64,000 bases of DNA, from assembly GCA_008508345.1 (NCBI GenBank), contig QNGE01001033.1, forward strand, positions 53,410 through 117,409, in the 5' to 3' direction. Made by a program: the position numbers and the translations under genes. Positions within the stretch are counted from its first letter, which is position 1; each line of letters starts with the position of its first letter. Shown here in pieces: positions 1 through 12,330 of the stretch. The DNA comes from Paragonimus westermani. Lineage: Eukaryota > Platyhelminthes > Trematoda > Plagiorchiida > Troglotrematidae. Below the pieces are notes generated by a model that saw only the letters and a list, made by a program, of their open reading frames with translations, did no database searches and was not told the origin of the DNA.

Positions 1-1
1 T

Positions 2-411
2 CAAACCACCAAAGGACTCGTTCTACACAATCGCGAACGCAGTCGGTCTGACCATTCTGTCTTTCACGTTGTCTATCAGTTCACCTGCAGTTGCGGTGAC
101 GTTTACATAGGCAGAACAGACCGACGGCTATCTCAGCGTGCGGCCGAACACGTCCCAAACTGGCTAAAACAACGCATGACACAACAAATGGTAACCGGTG
201 AATCAGTCACTCGAAGCCCCGCATCATCGATTGCCAGACACCTCATGATAACAGGTCACCAGGTGGTCCACTTAACTCTTTCAAAATATTGTTACGTAAG
301 CAGAACCCGAAGCTACTGGCCTTTAGCGAAGCCATGCTGATTAGAGCTCACCAGCCGGCGCTGTGTGCACAAAAGTGGGTGAAGCAACCTATAGGGTTGC
401 CGTGGTGGTGA
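2..411 (+). mobile_element. Penelope-like element, 3' end with GIY-YIG endonuclease domain (broken)
   Basis: Reading from base 2, the translation gives a Cys-Ser-Cys-Gly stretch followed by VYIGRTDRRLSQRAAEH. This fits the GIY-YIG nuclease core that follows the reverse transcriptase in Penelope-like elements. The frame changes near 298-301. The downstream frame (from 301) gives NPKLLAFSEAMLIRAHQPAL and ends at TGA 409-411, which resembles the usual end of these proteins. The reverse transcriptase part would lie left of the window. The single frameshift makes this copy non-functional. Domain assignment rests on motif reading; I am fairly sure of the class and not of the family. Confidence 0.75.
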
Positions 412-839
412 TGACATACTACGTGGTATGATAGTATGCGTGTCCATACCCTGTCTATCCCTAATTGTATGTCATATATAACTTGCATGTTTTACGTTTG
501 CGACTGATAAGAGTAAACGAAATGTTAACATATCGCAACATATGTCTTCTTTCTGCGCTGAAGTTATTGAAGGGAACCCAGTGTTTGAAGACCTTCACGA
601 TGTTATGGAGAACGGCGGTCGGAGTCACGGTGACCACGTGGTAGGATTCATGGTATTTTCGAATGAGTAGCAAAATTATGTATGTAAATTACATATATAT
701 ATATTCGTAAATTGTACTCCGTCACACATTAAAGCTTGGAACTTCTGGTGCAATCCATAAAACGCTATTTCCGAGTAGTTGGAAGTTTCAGTTTGCACTA
801 ACTTCGTGAAAAACAGTTGCCAAATGATCGGAAACAGAC
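412..839. other. No recognisable feature
   Basis: This AT-rich stretch lies between the Penelope-like end and the last visible exon of the coiled-coil gene. It is probably intron or 3' flank of that gene. No exon with good splice sites was found. Confidence 0.4.
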
Positions 840-1064
840 CTGCTCTTCAGTCGCTTCGCGGTAGGCTTCGGTCGTTTTGAGTTGATCCTGAAGACGTTTC
901 GTTAGTCGCTCGCACATGTCAGTCTGAAGCTGAACGGCACAATGCATCTCGGTTGCTTTTTTCTCCATTGTGATCTGCTGTAAATTGGCCCGTTGTTCCA
1001 ACGCTTCAATCTTTTTAGCCGCTTCGGCTTTCGTTTCTTCTAAAATGGATTCTAGCTGGTAGAT
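840..1064 (-). CDS. Coiled-coil gene, exon 11 (last visible, gene continues left)
   Basis: 225 bp, 75 codons, phase 0 at both ends. The acceptor is a pyrimidine-rich tract ending CTGTCAG before ATC TAC CAG; the donor is GAGCAG followed by gtctgt. The translation starts IYQLESILEETKAEAAKKIE and ends EATEEQ. It is rich in Glu, Lys, Gln and Leu with heptad spacing, as expected for a long alpha-helical coiled coil. Its start phase matches exon 10. No stop codon is present before the donor, so at least one more exon lies at lower coordinates or outside the window. Function of the protein is unknown to me. Confidence 0.8.
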
Positions 1065-4000
1065 CTGACAGACAGAAATAGGATGAATAGGGTTCAATTG
1101 CTCCGAAATGCCGATTACGGCTCAAACATGTTTAACCGATGAAGTTTTCGCAGAATAGCTGTTACAAGCCCTATGCCATGGCAAGAGACTTCATTCTGAT
1201 GATGACCATAGGCATACACGAACACCCGATAAACAATACATTGGTGTAGTCTGCACCAAGTTCGACAAGAACTTGTTCAGGCAGGCTGCCGTAAATGATT
1301 GCGATTATTAGGTTCACTGTTTGTTTCTAGTCTGTCCACCACTGGACGCATGTTATGCATTACAGTATTATATAAGCCTAATTTTCAGCCACCCTTCAGT
1401 TGTCTCGCTTTGTTACGTTTCATACCGGCCAACTGACAACAGTACTTCAATGAATGAGCTGACGAACGTCGACAGAACAGAACTGGTTGTGTTAAACGCT
1501 TTTGGTCTAAGTTGGTAAAGTATGCGCGATGAGTTCAGACGGCGCTATCCGGAGAAGCAGCGGACAATGGCTGTGACCTCAGTATGTTCAAAACGCAGTT
1601 TCTCAGACTGGTTACTGATTCTGAGAACGATAACCACGGAAAGGATGGAGAAGAATGTACCACTGATAGTGTGGTGGATTGTCAGGTCGGAGGTGCGAGC
1701 TTTCGAACGCTCGGCCGAATACCTCAACGCGGGGGGAGGTACGTTCGAAAACCTGCCGCGATCGGACCAAAGACAACGTCCGCGACCGGATGAGTCATCG
1801 CTCGACTGGATCGGACCAACGGGCGAGGCAGGGCAGGCGAAATACGACAGACGGCCAGATCGGAGGCGTGGTTTTTCCAACATTTAGAGGAACATCTCGA
1901 CACGATGTTGGAATACGGTCAAGCCAACACTGGGTGGATGGCGGACAGCACGAGCAGCCGGACGAGCCATCGCGCAACGAAATCGGACAAACAGACGAGG
2001 AATGGCAAGCGAAAAACCCTCCGATAGAAGGCACCGGTCACACACGTAAACTGGTTAGAAGTGCACACGGCGTGAGAACGGAAACCGGGGGGTGGGGTGT
2101 TGGGGGTTGGAATTATGACTCAAACGAGAGAGCGCGCGTTGCAAGTGACTGGCGATTTGGACAATGAATATTGTGCTTTATTGGACGCCTTCTCGCTACA
2201 ATAGTACAGTCAAATCCTCAAGTATACATCTCTAGGCTAGCTCAACAGATTTTTGTAAATGTAAATTGGATCTGGCGGATATTAAATTGTCTGTTATAGC
2301 ATCAGTCCTGTCAGGCAACTACCGATAGTGGGTCCAAGCAACAATAACCCGACAACCCACGTTGATGGGAGTTATCGGTTTAACTGATGGAGCTGCTTTC
2401 CAATCGCATAATACCAAAAATCGCGCTCACCAGGTCCAAAGAATCTCACGATCTGATAAAGTGGCAGAAGTCCTCACTAAACCGACCTGAGTCGTGTCGC
2501 ATCTCACATGAATCTCCTCTATACTACACTAGAATGTCGCTGTTTCTCAGGTGTTCGCGTGTGTACTGATAATCTTTGATCTTCAGTCGCTCACCATAAC
2601 ATAGGGCCTGTAACGGTTATCGCATGTCATCTGGCATTTATGCAGTAAGAATCGAAGTCTTCGGCCCTTAAGACTGACTAACCCCAAAGGATTTTTCAAT
2701 TACCAATGAGCTTTAAAGATTTCTCGTCGTTCATCATTCAAGTTGCATTAATTCCCACTTTTACTGCTCGGTTTACCTGTCGTCGGGTCTCAATAGGCTT
2801 TTGTTGTACAATCTTCAGAAACGGCGTTAACAACAGACACCTACCTAGCTGAATTTACTGAATGCTTCTTCTATGGGATTAGAAATGGGGAAATGTTTCA
2901 CGGTGTATATCCTTTAATCTCAGAGACTTTCCTATGTGTCTATGTGAGTCATCACGTACAAAAACCACTGCTAAATGACCACTCTGTTTGTGCTTCCGGT
3001 GAGCATGATACGCGAAAAAAGGCATCATTTTCTGCTACCATTTATACTGCACCACTCCATGAGCCAAAATAGTCCCACTATATTCTTTAGTTGACTGTGC
3101 TCAGCCCTATGAAATTTCTGACATTATGCGTTTGTGAGTATTAAATATCGTCATTCGTTTTATACACGTGAAGTCCTAAAACCTAAGATCCACTTTTATG
3201 ACCGCGAGGCATATGCTACTGTCCCACTTTTGGTAAGATTGAAATTTTGCTCAACGGATTAGATAACGAGCGTTTCTGATGACTATTGATAGTTGTCCAT
3301 GCAGATTGGAGTTTCCGAGAATTGGTAATCTAGCCAGATTTTCTCTTAGTACAACACGTATACTATGGGTGAGCATGAATTGTAGATCATAGTCACTAGC
3401 ACGATCCATGTTTGAATGTATATTCCCAACCGGTTTTGATGGGTCTCTGTAGTACAAACGACCGGATGCTGAGCAAACATTTTCAAATCTTCCTCGGTAC
3501 ACTGAATGATTCCAGTTGCATTCGTTCTTCTAAACCAACTGTTACCAACTTTATGAATCCCATATTTGGCTGCAACCGTTTGTGAAGATATCAATTCTGT
3601 TTTGGCACTTCCACACAACTTATGCAATCATACATTTGAGGCGTGTCCGTCACAATGTGCATTTACCGTCAAGCAAAGAATTGACCCAGTTTGACTAGCC
3701 ACATTACTGTCGTTGCGTAAGCGTGCCTACGTGGAAGTTTACCATGGTACGATATTCAAGGTTAACATGTTATCTCATACATCATTCACAGATAGAAAGT
3801 TTATTGTTTAACCAGTAACAATTAGTATAAACTTCAATGAAAATGGAAAAGTGGTGAGGCAAGATTTTTGTCGGTCAAAAGATTGGCAATTGCAAACCTA
3901 GTTTTCAGCAGATAATCGAAGTGTCAATCTGTCACTTGAATCAAAATGATACAGCAAGATTGCAACTTATTCGACGTTGCGCCCGGAAAATATGTAGTAT

Positions 4001-4927
4001 AAAAACTGAGCTTTAAAATGACAATCTCGTTTTATGTACACATGTAATAGAATTCAAGAAGCATACTGTCAGAAACGTGCAAACTCATTCGACGGACGAG
4101 TGCAACATACCTGCAGTGTGACTAACAGGGACAAACTGTCTAGCATTATTTTGCATTCTTACAATGCTAATTCATATTAAGAGGAATTGAATTTTGAAGA
4201 AATGTAGTTTGGATTTACAAGTAACAAAATATTTGGGTCTATTCCAGATTCGATCCAGCCATACGCGAAATAACATCAAACCAAACATTACCGGAGAATC
4301 ACAGGAGTAGTATTAGTCTTGGATTAGGGTTAAAATGAATGAGTAGTGAAACGGTGTGGAGGTGAAAATGTTTGTGTCATATGAGCGATTATGATTGGGA
4401 CAAAGATTTATTTTGTACGCACGGTCATGGATAACCAGTGAGCAATCTTATCGAGTGTTGTTCGTGAGTGAAAAGTGGTTTTAGACAGAACCTTATGTGT
4501 CCAATCAGTCAAATGCCCACTTTAACACAGAGCCAATAAAACCGAATGCTTAACTCTGTCGAGAGATTCATCACCAATCTTAATGACTTCCGGAAATTTA
4601 CTGGTGCTGTATGCCTTTTGTTAATCGGGGCGAAGTTCGAACTCAATAGGCAGATTTGTTGGGGGTGAGTCCCAACGTACGTGACAGTTCCTAATGCTCG
4701 ATCGTGGAGGTGCCTCATGGGACCGCCTTCATCCTCCTTGAATTCGCTATGCCATTAACGTCCTAATATCCGCCATCTAGCAAACCCATTTGTTCTGTGC
4801 AGACGCAACATGTGGTGGTTCGGTCTGACAGTAAACACCTGGAAAAACACCGTAAAAATGTCACGACATGAATATTTGCAAATTTCCGAGTTATTGCTGC
4901 TGAAGTACGCCAGATAAAACAGCCTAC
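1065..4927 (-). other. Intron between exons 10 and 11
   Basis: A 3.86-kb intron with proper GT and AG ends. A GC-rich patch at about 1,640-2,130 has overlapping open frames on both strands (up to 162 codons), but no family resemblance and no splice context. I see no RNA gene or intact mobile element here. Confidence 0.6.
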
Positions 4928-5140
4928 CTTCGAATCCTTTTGATGTCCTTCTTCTATCCGCATTTGTAGTTGTTCAGTTAACTCGAAACAAGCCACTTTT
5001 GATGCCTGTTCGCAATGTTCTAGCTCTGTGCGAAGCCTCTTTTCTCGTGCTATCCAGGCTTCTTGGTTCTCCATGCGGTTAAGGTCCAATGAACTCACTG
5101 ACTCCTCGGCAGATTGAAGGCGAGACTTCATGGCAGTAAG
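4928..5140 (-). CDS. Coiled-coil gene, exon 10
   Basis: 213 bp, 71 codons, phase 0 at both ends. The acceptor is CCACTCAG before CTT ACT GCC; the donor is TCGAAG followed by gtaggc. The translation begins LTAMKSRLQSAEESVSSLDL and runs on through REKRLRTELEHCEQ to GHQKDSK. It is continuous heptad-type coiled coil without Pro or Gly breaks until the end. A SINE-like repeat sits about 80 bp upstream in the adjoining intron. Confidence 0.85.
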
Positions 5141-5219
5141 CTGAGTGGAGTTGTGAATGTAGAATGTTTTGGGTGAAAGTCGAATGGATAATCTTATAAA
5201 TGCAATCACACAATCCGTC

Positions 5220-5805
5220 ACGGTGAGACTGTACCTTGACGTGGGGTGACAGCTTGCGCATCTCTATGACCTTTTGGGCTAAACTGGACAGAGTTACTCA
5301 TACCAGGCAGGCCAACAGGTAGAGGTTTGACAAACCACAGTCTCCTGGTCCTCCAGGTTGGGGGTTGGAAGATGGTTGGCATCTCTTCCCCAAAAACGTA
5401 CCATTTCTGGTACACCGCCACCCACCCGCTGTCTTGCGGTACAGGCTATTGAGCCAAATAGTTTGGTTGAGAACTCTATTCGTTCTCCTGTCTAGGTCTG
5501 GGCGTCCTGGCAGTATCTCCGTCCACAAACAACCATGAATTCTCACAGTGAAAGCCGTAAGGAAGCTGTCTTGCTAATAACGCCTTACTTTCACTTGCAG
5601 CTCGGGTGATTGTTTGCAAGGTGTAAGCACTTTGATGTTGAATGTTTGAATCTGGACGTAGTTATCTTCAGTAGTGAGGCCCCTTCTCGATCCCTCCTTT
5701 TTACCTTCTCTCCTACATAGGGTTTGCTTTTTCCTCATGGTTGTGTGGCAGTTAAGCGTTAGAGTGAACCACTGATGTATTGCTGTCTATGATGATGATA
5801 ATGAA
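5220..5805 (+). repeat. SINE- or LINE-like repeat with triplet tail
   Basis: The stretch at about 5,590-5,790 is clearly homologous to the reverse complement of about 20,600-20,790: shared blocks include TAACTACGTC and GTAAGCAC, and both end near an accACTGATGT block. The plus-strand end carries a TGATGATGATAATGA tail typical of RTE-type 3' ends. The 5' half (5,220-5,560) has an open minus frame with no known domain. Part of it (about 5,440-5,520) resembles 60,110-60,170 near the 5' end of the right-hand LINE. It is probably a non-autonomous element built from LINE pieces. Exact ends are uncertain. Confidence 0.55.
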
Positions 5806-5905
5806 TCATGCAATGTCCCATGTGGAGTATACCGCTCCAACAACCACCGTGGCTCGGACTCGAACCCGTTAACCTAACCTGAGATTGGCGTCAGTCGAAT
5901 ATGCT
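5806..5905 (-). repeat. tRNA-derived SINE head or tRNA relic
   Basis: The minus strand carries GGTTCGAGTCC at 5,867-5,857, a perfect match to the tRNA B-box consensus. An A-box-like stretch (GTGCGAGCATATTCG) lies about 40 bases upstream of it. The rest does not fold into an obvious full cloverleaf by eye, so it is more likely a SINE promoter or pseudo-tRNA than a working tRNA. Confidence 0.45.
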
Positions 5906-7834
5906 CGCACCTGAAAACGAGAGACAACTATTATTAGTTTTGACCACTTCCTTTTCGGGTAGGCTTCATACTACCACTAGATATCGGGTCATTCCGTCAG
6001 CAAGAAATCGCTGCCAGGGAAGCCCACGCAAAGACCTGGTAGATGACTGGGCTAAAAGAGATTGACATTCTGTCGGTATTTCCAGAGGGAAGATTGTCGC
6101 AAGTAATATGAAATAAGAACCGAATGAACTTAGCAACGTGATTAACTAAGTAAGGCAAGTCTTGGCCCACAGAAAGCAGCGTACTGTGATGACGCGGCTC
6201 CTGGTGCTGTGTGCCATGCAAATTGCAGAACTGTTGGTCCGGCGTGTTGGCTAATCCACCCGACAGCTTGCACGTTCAGATTTTCATTTAACATAATATC
6301 CACCCGCAGCAGACAGGTAAACATCGTTGCCAAATCTGCGAGTGATCGATCCCAAAGTATCATATCCCTCATGATGGCTTCTTTCCTAGATGTGAATGTC
6401 GAGACACATTTTCCAGCATACTGTCTGTCACATTCCAGTGGGGATGAGGACAAGCCTGCAGGGTAGCACATGATGGCATAAGTAGTATGTTTAGTGTTTA
6501 TAAAAATAACGCCACTCAGGGGTTTGAGCTTGTATGCACTTCTTGTGAGTTCTGTTAACGTTGGCATTGATCTATCGATCCCATTGAGGTGAAAGGCACA
6601 AATGACTCGCGAATTAGTCAGTACCCATAAAATGTTTCACCGAAATAATTATCTAATGCACAAACTTTCTTATCAGCGTAAGTCAGCATAGGCCAGATTT
6701 GTTAAAGGTTTGAACAGTCGATGTGACTTTCAGTGCTTTTCTTGACTGATTTTCTAATTAAACAGTTAACTGATATGCCAGAAAGTCAAGTCAACTTGAT
6801 TGTAAAAAGAAACGTCTATATTACACTGACTTACTTGTTCCTCCATCCACGTGAATTTTTCAGCATAGAATGCCTCCAATTGAGATGCTTTCGAAAGTGC
6901 TGCCTATGAATAACAGACCAATACATACTAACTTACTGGACGAGCCAAAATGTACTCAATCAGCTCACATGATGAATTTGCATGAGGGGAGTAACGTTTG
7001 CCAAATCAAGCGAAATGAAACGGAACAGGCAATGAAAATCAGCAAGCGAACCGAAAACGGACGTTAAACCAACACGACAATTTCACAGGAACAAAAGGAA
7101 AGGTGCCCTCAACATTTAAAAGATATCTTAACATATACATAAACCTCTCCCCAAACACTTGGACGGATGGCTAGTCGGATTTCAGAAAATGTGCTACATT
7201 GAATGAGAGACGTCAAATGCTTCTCTGATTGGTGAAACAAGTTCCTGCACAATCATTTTTCACATATTCTTATATTACAAACCAGTGGCTCTTTTCTCCC
7301 TTAAATTCAGGTTTTCTCAATTTGTAAGACTTGCCTCCACGTAAGTTTCGGTGTCCCTTCTGTAGCTTCGGTAGACAGACAATTTCATGGAATAACTACA
7401 GAAAACGGAATATAACAGTTGGTAAAAACCCGTTCCGATCTCCCCGAAGCAAACTAGACCAAAAGATCAATGAAGTGAAGTCTTGTACTACCTACTGATT
7501 GGCATAATTTTGACTATCTTCCAAGTTGTGTTAGACAGTCTGAATACACACATAAAAAGAGCGGATCCCGCCACATTCAATTGGGTACACTTACATCAAT
7601 CGGCAAAACCATCCCATTAACAAACAAGACCATTTAAGCAGCCGGGCGGCAAGTATAATGAACGAAACGTGGAATCAGGTATTTTGCTATTCACGTTGAA
7701 TGGTTGTTGGCATAATTTGGCGTTGTTTTAACTACCCTACTGACAGAATCGACTCACATCTGCACTGATACACATGTGTGTACTGTGGTAGTAAATCCTT
7801 GCTGCAAACCTTGTCAAAAACTTTACGGACTTAC
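5906..7834 (-). other. Intron between exons 9 and 10, remainder
   Basis: A 141-codon minus-strand frame at 6,142-6,567 shows no domain I recognise and has no coding-like splice context. Nothing else can be supported in this stretch. Confidence 0.5.
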
Positions 7835-8037
7835 AGTGAGTTCGGCCTCAAGTTTCTCAAACGATTCCGAACGACGGGAGGATAATGCTTTTGCAGCTAT
7901 TGCTCTACACTGCCAACGAGCAATCTGGCGTTTTGCATCTTGAAAATCGACTTTTGCCGCTGATAAAGCTGATTCCAGACTGGCGATCTGTTCATTGACT
8001 GCAACAACAGATGCTAGATTTTCTGGAGTGTACGACA
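7835..8037 (-). CDS. Coiled-coil gene, exon 9
   Basis: 203 bp: two bases completing a codon with exon 8, then 67 codons, ending in phase 0. The acceptor is GGTTTCAG before TGTCGTAC; the donor is CTCACT followed by gtaagt, a consensus site. The translation runs through NEQIASLESALSAAKVDF and RSESFEKLEAELT, again heptad coiled coil. The intron separating it from exon 8 is only 105 bp. Confidence 0.85.
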
Positions 8038-8142
8038 CTGAAACCAAACACAAAACCACAGATTACCCACATGCTTCGTTTCACGTCTCGGGAATGTGAA
8101 AAAGAGAAACGCAGTCAAAAGTCTGACAACAAGAGTACTCAC

Positions 8143-8416
8143 CAGACATTACATTTGTCAACGCTTGCGAGTCACAAACGGACGAAGTGATGCATCCTGC
8201 CGAGATCTTATCCTGTTCTTTTCGGCTGTCGAGCTCATCACCCGGTTGCGAAGAGTCCGGAGAAAGGTTGAAATTCAAAGGGTAACATGTAGCACAACCA
8301 TTGCTCAACATAGCATCGCAGGAGTTGAGGCATGTTTTGTATTCCAACGACTTCGCAGAACTCTCAGCCAATGTGGCAGCCAAACTCTCTTCTCGTTCAC
8401 AAATAAGCTGCAGTAC
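8143..8416 (-). CDS. Coiled-coil gene, exon 8
   Basis: 274 bp starting in phase 0 and leaving one base (G) that joins exon 9 to make a Val codon. The donor is ATGTCTG followed by gtgagt. The acceptor chosen is AATCCAG before GTACTG; a second AG nine bases further in (start 8,407) would keep the same frame. The first third reads LICEREESLAATLAESSAKS, coiled coil. The rest is a linker rich in Ser, Cys and Asp (CYPLNFNLSPDSSQPGDELD), which interrupts the rod. Confidence 0.8.
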
Positions 8417-10093
8417 CTGGATTCGTGGTTGTAAAATTGTTAGTGATGATAATAGTTGGTGTCATTCAGTGCAGGAACTGATGTGAACTGTCGTCGGCAA
8501 ACTGTAATCAATGAACCGCAGAAGTGATGTAAATCCCCTATGTCAGTAGTCTGGTGCACTCCTGGTGAGACGCGTCACACCTGAAACGATCGACCCTCTC
8601 ACTCCATTAAACTGAATATCAATTTAACCGATCCCAGCCGTCCAGCCATTTTATTCGGTTCAACGGATTACCACAGAGGACGAAGGGCATTTTATGACCG
8701 GAATAAAACCCAGTGACCATATGCAAATGTCTAGCAACACTCGTCCGATCTCACACACTGCACAGGATTCCCATCGATCCCGCCAAATTCGCACGAGTTA
8801 GTTTAGTGGCCAGTGTTTTGAGCACAATATTCAATATATTCACACAAAGTGTTGCTCAGTACAAACACAATCACATAAACAGAGTCGACAACACGATTAC
8901 GAATGGTTATTACTCGAGTTTGACGTGAACCGACCGAACAAACCTGAAGGCGTAAATAGCAGGACAGATTAAGTACGTATCCGCTTGAACAAAAATTATA
9001 TTTAAGGCTCAAAGACGAGTAACATTTGTACGCTCCAGCAGTAATGCAGACTTCAGATATAATCGAGTGTTCGTATAGGGACAACTTAAACTTCTAAGTC
9101 ATGAAAAGTACTAAGTCGAGGAACTACTAGTGCTCACGGAAACCACAATGCGAAGGTGCGTAGCGAGTGTTTGTTGGTCTTCAAGCCGCTCAACCATAAA
9201 AAAAACTTGTTGGGTTCCCGAGTGCGTAAGCATATGCACTTCTCGGTGAATGAGGAGAGACTCGCCGCATTGGAATGTTTGTACTAGCTGGATTAGGACG
9301 GATTTCGCCCAGACAGTAGTAAATCATCTACGTTCAATGCTTGCAAGAAAGTGACCAAATTGTAGGTTAAAAGTAACTCTCTGGACAACTCCAGCGCGGT
9401 CTACCGTGAGGTAGAAATGTAAGCTCTCAAACACTGAGTCATGCTGTTCCGGCCTGCTACGTACAAAAGGACATCTAACCAGATCAGTAGGATTTGAGAA
9501 ATCATTACGTATTTGGTAAATCAAAAACCACGATCGCAGTGCACGCAATTTGTTTTTTTGTGAAAGATCCGTAGACGACCTTTTGACATCCATGCAAATG
9601 GTGACTGTTGTAGTACCACATAGCTTACCCAGGAGATGAAATAACTCACAAAGCCACAAACAACTTGAGTGATTGTATTCAATTGGTTGTGGTTTTGAAT
9701 GATTTGTCAGGTGAGCTTACTCAACTGTGCGAATCGTTGGGCTCACGAGTTTCGCTGTTCGACGGATGCTTATCGCAGGTACTATTGACAAGGGAACTAA
9801 TGATACAGATGAGAAATCGTCTTATCGCAAGCAAGCGCTACTGCAAAGACCGAAAAACTGGCCAGTAGAAAGGAAAGAGAAAGACTCAGCTACCTCGCAA
9901 GCAAACGGATTTTGAAGGAAGTCGCAGGTCTCTGGCATGTGACTCACATAAATTGCAGCAAACTGATGCAGTAATCGCCTAATGGCATCACTGTGTAAGT
10001 GGACAGCAAACGAAACATTTGCATAGTTGCACATACTTGGTTTGAGACACAGGATTGAGTAGCACCATAAAATGACTAGATTTAGTCACTTGC
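8417..10093 (-). other. Intron between exons 7 and 8, GC donor
   Basis: The 5' splice site of this intron is AAG followed by gcaagt (10,093 downwards), a GC-AG intron with an otherwise perfect donor consensus. Minus ORFs inside (for example 9,324-9,659) have no recognisable domain. No repeat or RNA gene was identified. Confidence 0.6.
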
Positions 10094-10195
10094 CTTTTCG
10101 TCTGCAACACGCAGCTTTTCTTTTAAGCTTTCCAGCTGATGTCGTAACAACTGTTGGTCTATCAAATGTGGACGAAGGGACTCCAATGACCTGAT
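10094..10195 (-). CDS. Coiled-coil gene, exon 7
   Basis: 102 bp, 34 codons, phase 0 at both ends. The acceptor is TTATTTTCAG before ATCAGG. The translation reads IRSLESLRPHLIDQQLLRHQ and then LESLKEKLRVADEK, a regular coiled-coil segment. The donor dinucleotide is GC rather than GT. It is too short for most ORF callers; it is supported by the match of phase with exons 6 and 8. Confidence 0.8.
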
Positions 10196-12224
10196 CTGAA
10201 AATAACAACATGTATTAACTCGTGCAGAACGGAAGCAGCAATAGAGCAAAATAGCCTAGATTTTATTCAACAGACCTCAAAAGAGTGATCAGAAAACCCA
10301 TCGTTTACACAAAAAATCGGGGCACACAGTCACAAAACGTGTTGCTGAGCAACAACTCATTTGGAGTGTACACAGCAAGTTGAGCAATTATCCAAACATC
10401 CAAATTGTTTCGTTTTTCTGGGGGAAAAGCATATACTCTAACAGAGTGCATCAGTTACTGATGAAAAAATTTCGATTGCAGCACCCTCTTCACGGGAGGT
10501 CAAATATTTCGCCACCGAAGGTCTTGTTGTTTTGGACTGAGAGCATATTAGTCGTACGTAGTGTGAGCAAAACATTATTTTGTTCGAATCATTAAAGCAA
10601 ACACGTTCAAAAATAGTAATGCGATCCCATCAAAATTACATCGAACAGCATTCCGAATTCTCTAAAAGAAAGGTTATTAACGAGTGACCAGCAAACAATT
10701 ATACAATGATAAGTGGTCAAAGCTAGGTACAGCGTACTGTAACATCTAAAAATCATTCCGACTGAAAGAGAGATCAAATTAGTCGCCACTACAATACCTG
10801 GCACTAACTATCGTGTAACAACACGTGGACTGAACTGATGTTATGTTACCCACAATTGAACAGGAAAGATGACTCATTGCACAACAGAAAGCAATTAGGA
10901 AAACACTTTGAGGAATAAGGTCTCTTCTTGGCGTTATCAGGAAAACTGAAAAATCGCAGCTTCACAAGAGAGGTACCCGTGAAAAGTCTCGGAACCCCGT
11001 GACTTAGAATAAAATGCAAGCGACAAGTCAGATAGCTGACACAGATGGTAAACTCATTGCAGACAATCAGGAATTCTTATCGATTTACCTAATGCCTTCA
11101 TTGTTCACAATAAAATTCACCTGGTTAACTGAAAACATTTTTCTTGTCTGTTAATAAGTAGTACAGAAGTTCGGCCGATATAAATGGGGCGTCATCCACA
11201 GTTAATTACAGCTTTCGTGTACATGGGGACTTTTAAGTTACCCTTTTCGAAAAGAAGTATCGAGGTGAACCGAGAGCCGCTCTCATTGGAGCTCTCAAGG
11301 GGTGCACATACTACTACCCACTAGTGATCAACACACCGCTCATAAAGCCTAGCGAGTTCTGTGCTTTCGATCCTAATCATGGGGTCATCGAATTAGGGTA
11401 CAGAGGACAGTCACTGTGTTCTCTCCTGAGAAAATCAGGTAGTCTGAACACCACTCGCAAACTCATGTGGCTGAGCATTTTTGTGAAAACCCCGTAGTAC
11501 TTAACCTGAAATCAATGGCACAGTGGTAAACACAGGTGTCATGAAAACGTGGTTGGAATTCAAATACCGACCATGGCGAAACTCGTATCTGGTGCTCATT
11601 TTCGAAAGTCTGTGTGAATCCGGAAGTTGGGAGTAACTGTCAGTGAAGTCCAGTCTACGGGATCTTGTTTCTCAATTCAACACGCGAACGTGAGTGCAGA
11701 AGTTTCGACCTGACTTACAGAAAAGTCCGAATATAACGCATTCTGACGACAGCAACGAAAACAATCATTCCGGATTCATGTGTAACCTTTCTAATTAACA
11801 CTCCTGTGACTGATACAATGGTGATCTGCCGGACTCATCGACTTTCTGTACATATGACTGGACCATTTACGTGGAAGGGTTGACCGAGGGTACGTGGGCA
11901 GAACATCAGAGGACGAAAATCGTCCACTAATGAACAAGTCGACATTCGTGCCAACTTACAACGGACTCGACAATCTCCCAGTAATGAATGAGTTAGAATA
12001 CGAGCTTCATTCCATGAATAAGCAAAGAAGATGTAAGCATTCTCGATGAAAACATAATGAACAGTAAACGTTACAGTCCGCATTTCTGTCGAGGTGATTC
12101 AAAACTGTTGCTCAGCAGGATAATAATGTTGATATGTTTGTCCTCTATGAAGACAGAATAGTGTACTTAAAAACAAAAAGATGTCCGACGTTGGTTAGCA
12201 CGTAAACAGGTGTACAAAGCTTAC
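10196..12224 (-). other. Intron between exons 6 and 7
   Basis: A 2-kb intron. Apart from the tRNA-like relic near 11,510-11,570 I see nothing that can be named. Confidence 0.5.
11505..11570 (+). repeat. Decayed tRNA-derived SINE head
   Basis: TGGCACAGTGG at 11,516-11,526 matches the RNA polymerase III A-box consensus. A degenerate B-box-like stretch (GGTTGGAATTCAAATACC, starting 11,551) follows at typical spacing. The B box contains extra bases, so this is a relic. A body and tail could not be delimited. Confidence 0.35.
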
Positions 12225-12330
12225 GTGAGCGCGAAGTTGCGATACTTCTTTGCGTAATTCGGCGTTTTCAACGGCTACACTGGAGAGCGCCTTCAATTCT
12301 TCAAAGGCACAATTAAGACGTTCACGAAGG
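12225..12330 (-). CDS. Coiled-coil gene, exon 6
   Basis: 106 bp: one base (C) joins the two left over from exon 5 to give an Arg codon, then 35 codons end in phase 0. The acceptor is CATCCAACTCAG; the donor is GCTCAC followed by gtaagc. The translation reads LRERLNCAFEELKALSSVAV and then ENAELRKEVSQLRAH, with Leu at heptad positions. Confidence 0.82.

Noticed and set aside
1679..2167. 162-codon plus-strand ORF in a GC-rich patch
   Set aside because: Antisense frames are also open, composition is Arg/Gly/Ser-rich without domains, and it lies in an intron of the minus-strand gene. GC content explains the length.
5849..5905. Functional tRNA gene
   Set aside because: Only the B box is intact; no complete cloverleaf or anticodon stem can be drawn, so it was listed as a relic.
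6142..6567. 141-codon minus-strand ORF
   Set aside because: No domain, no heptads like the real exons, no acceptor and donor that keep phase between exons 9 and 10.
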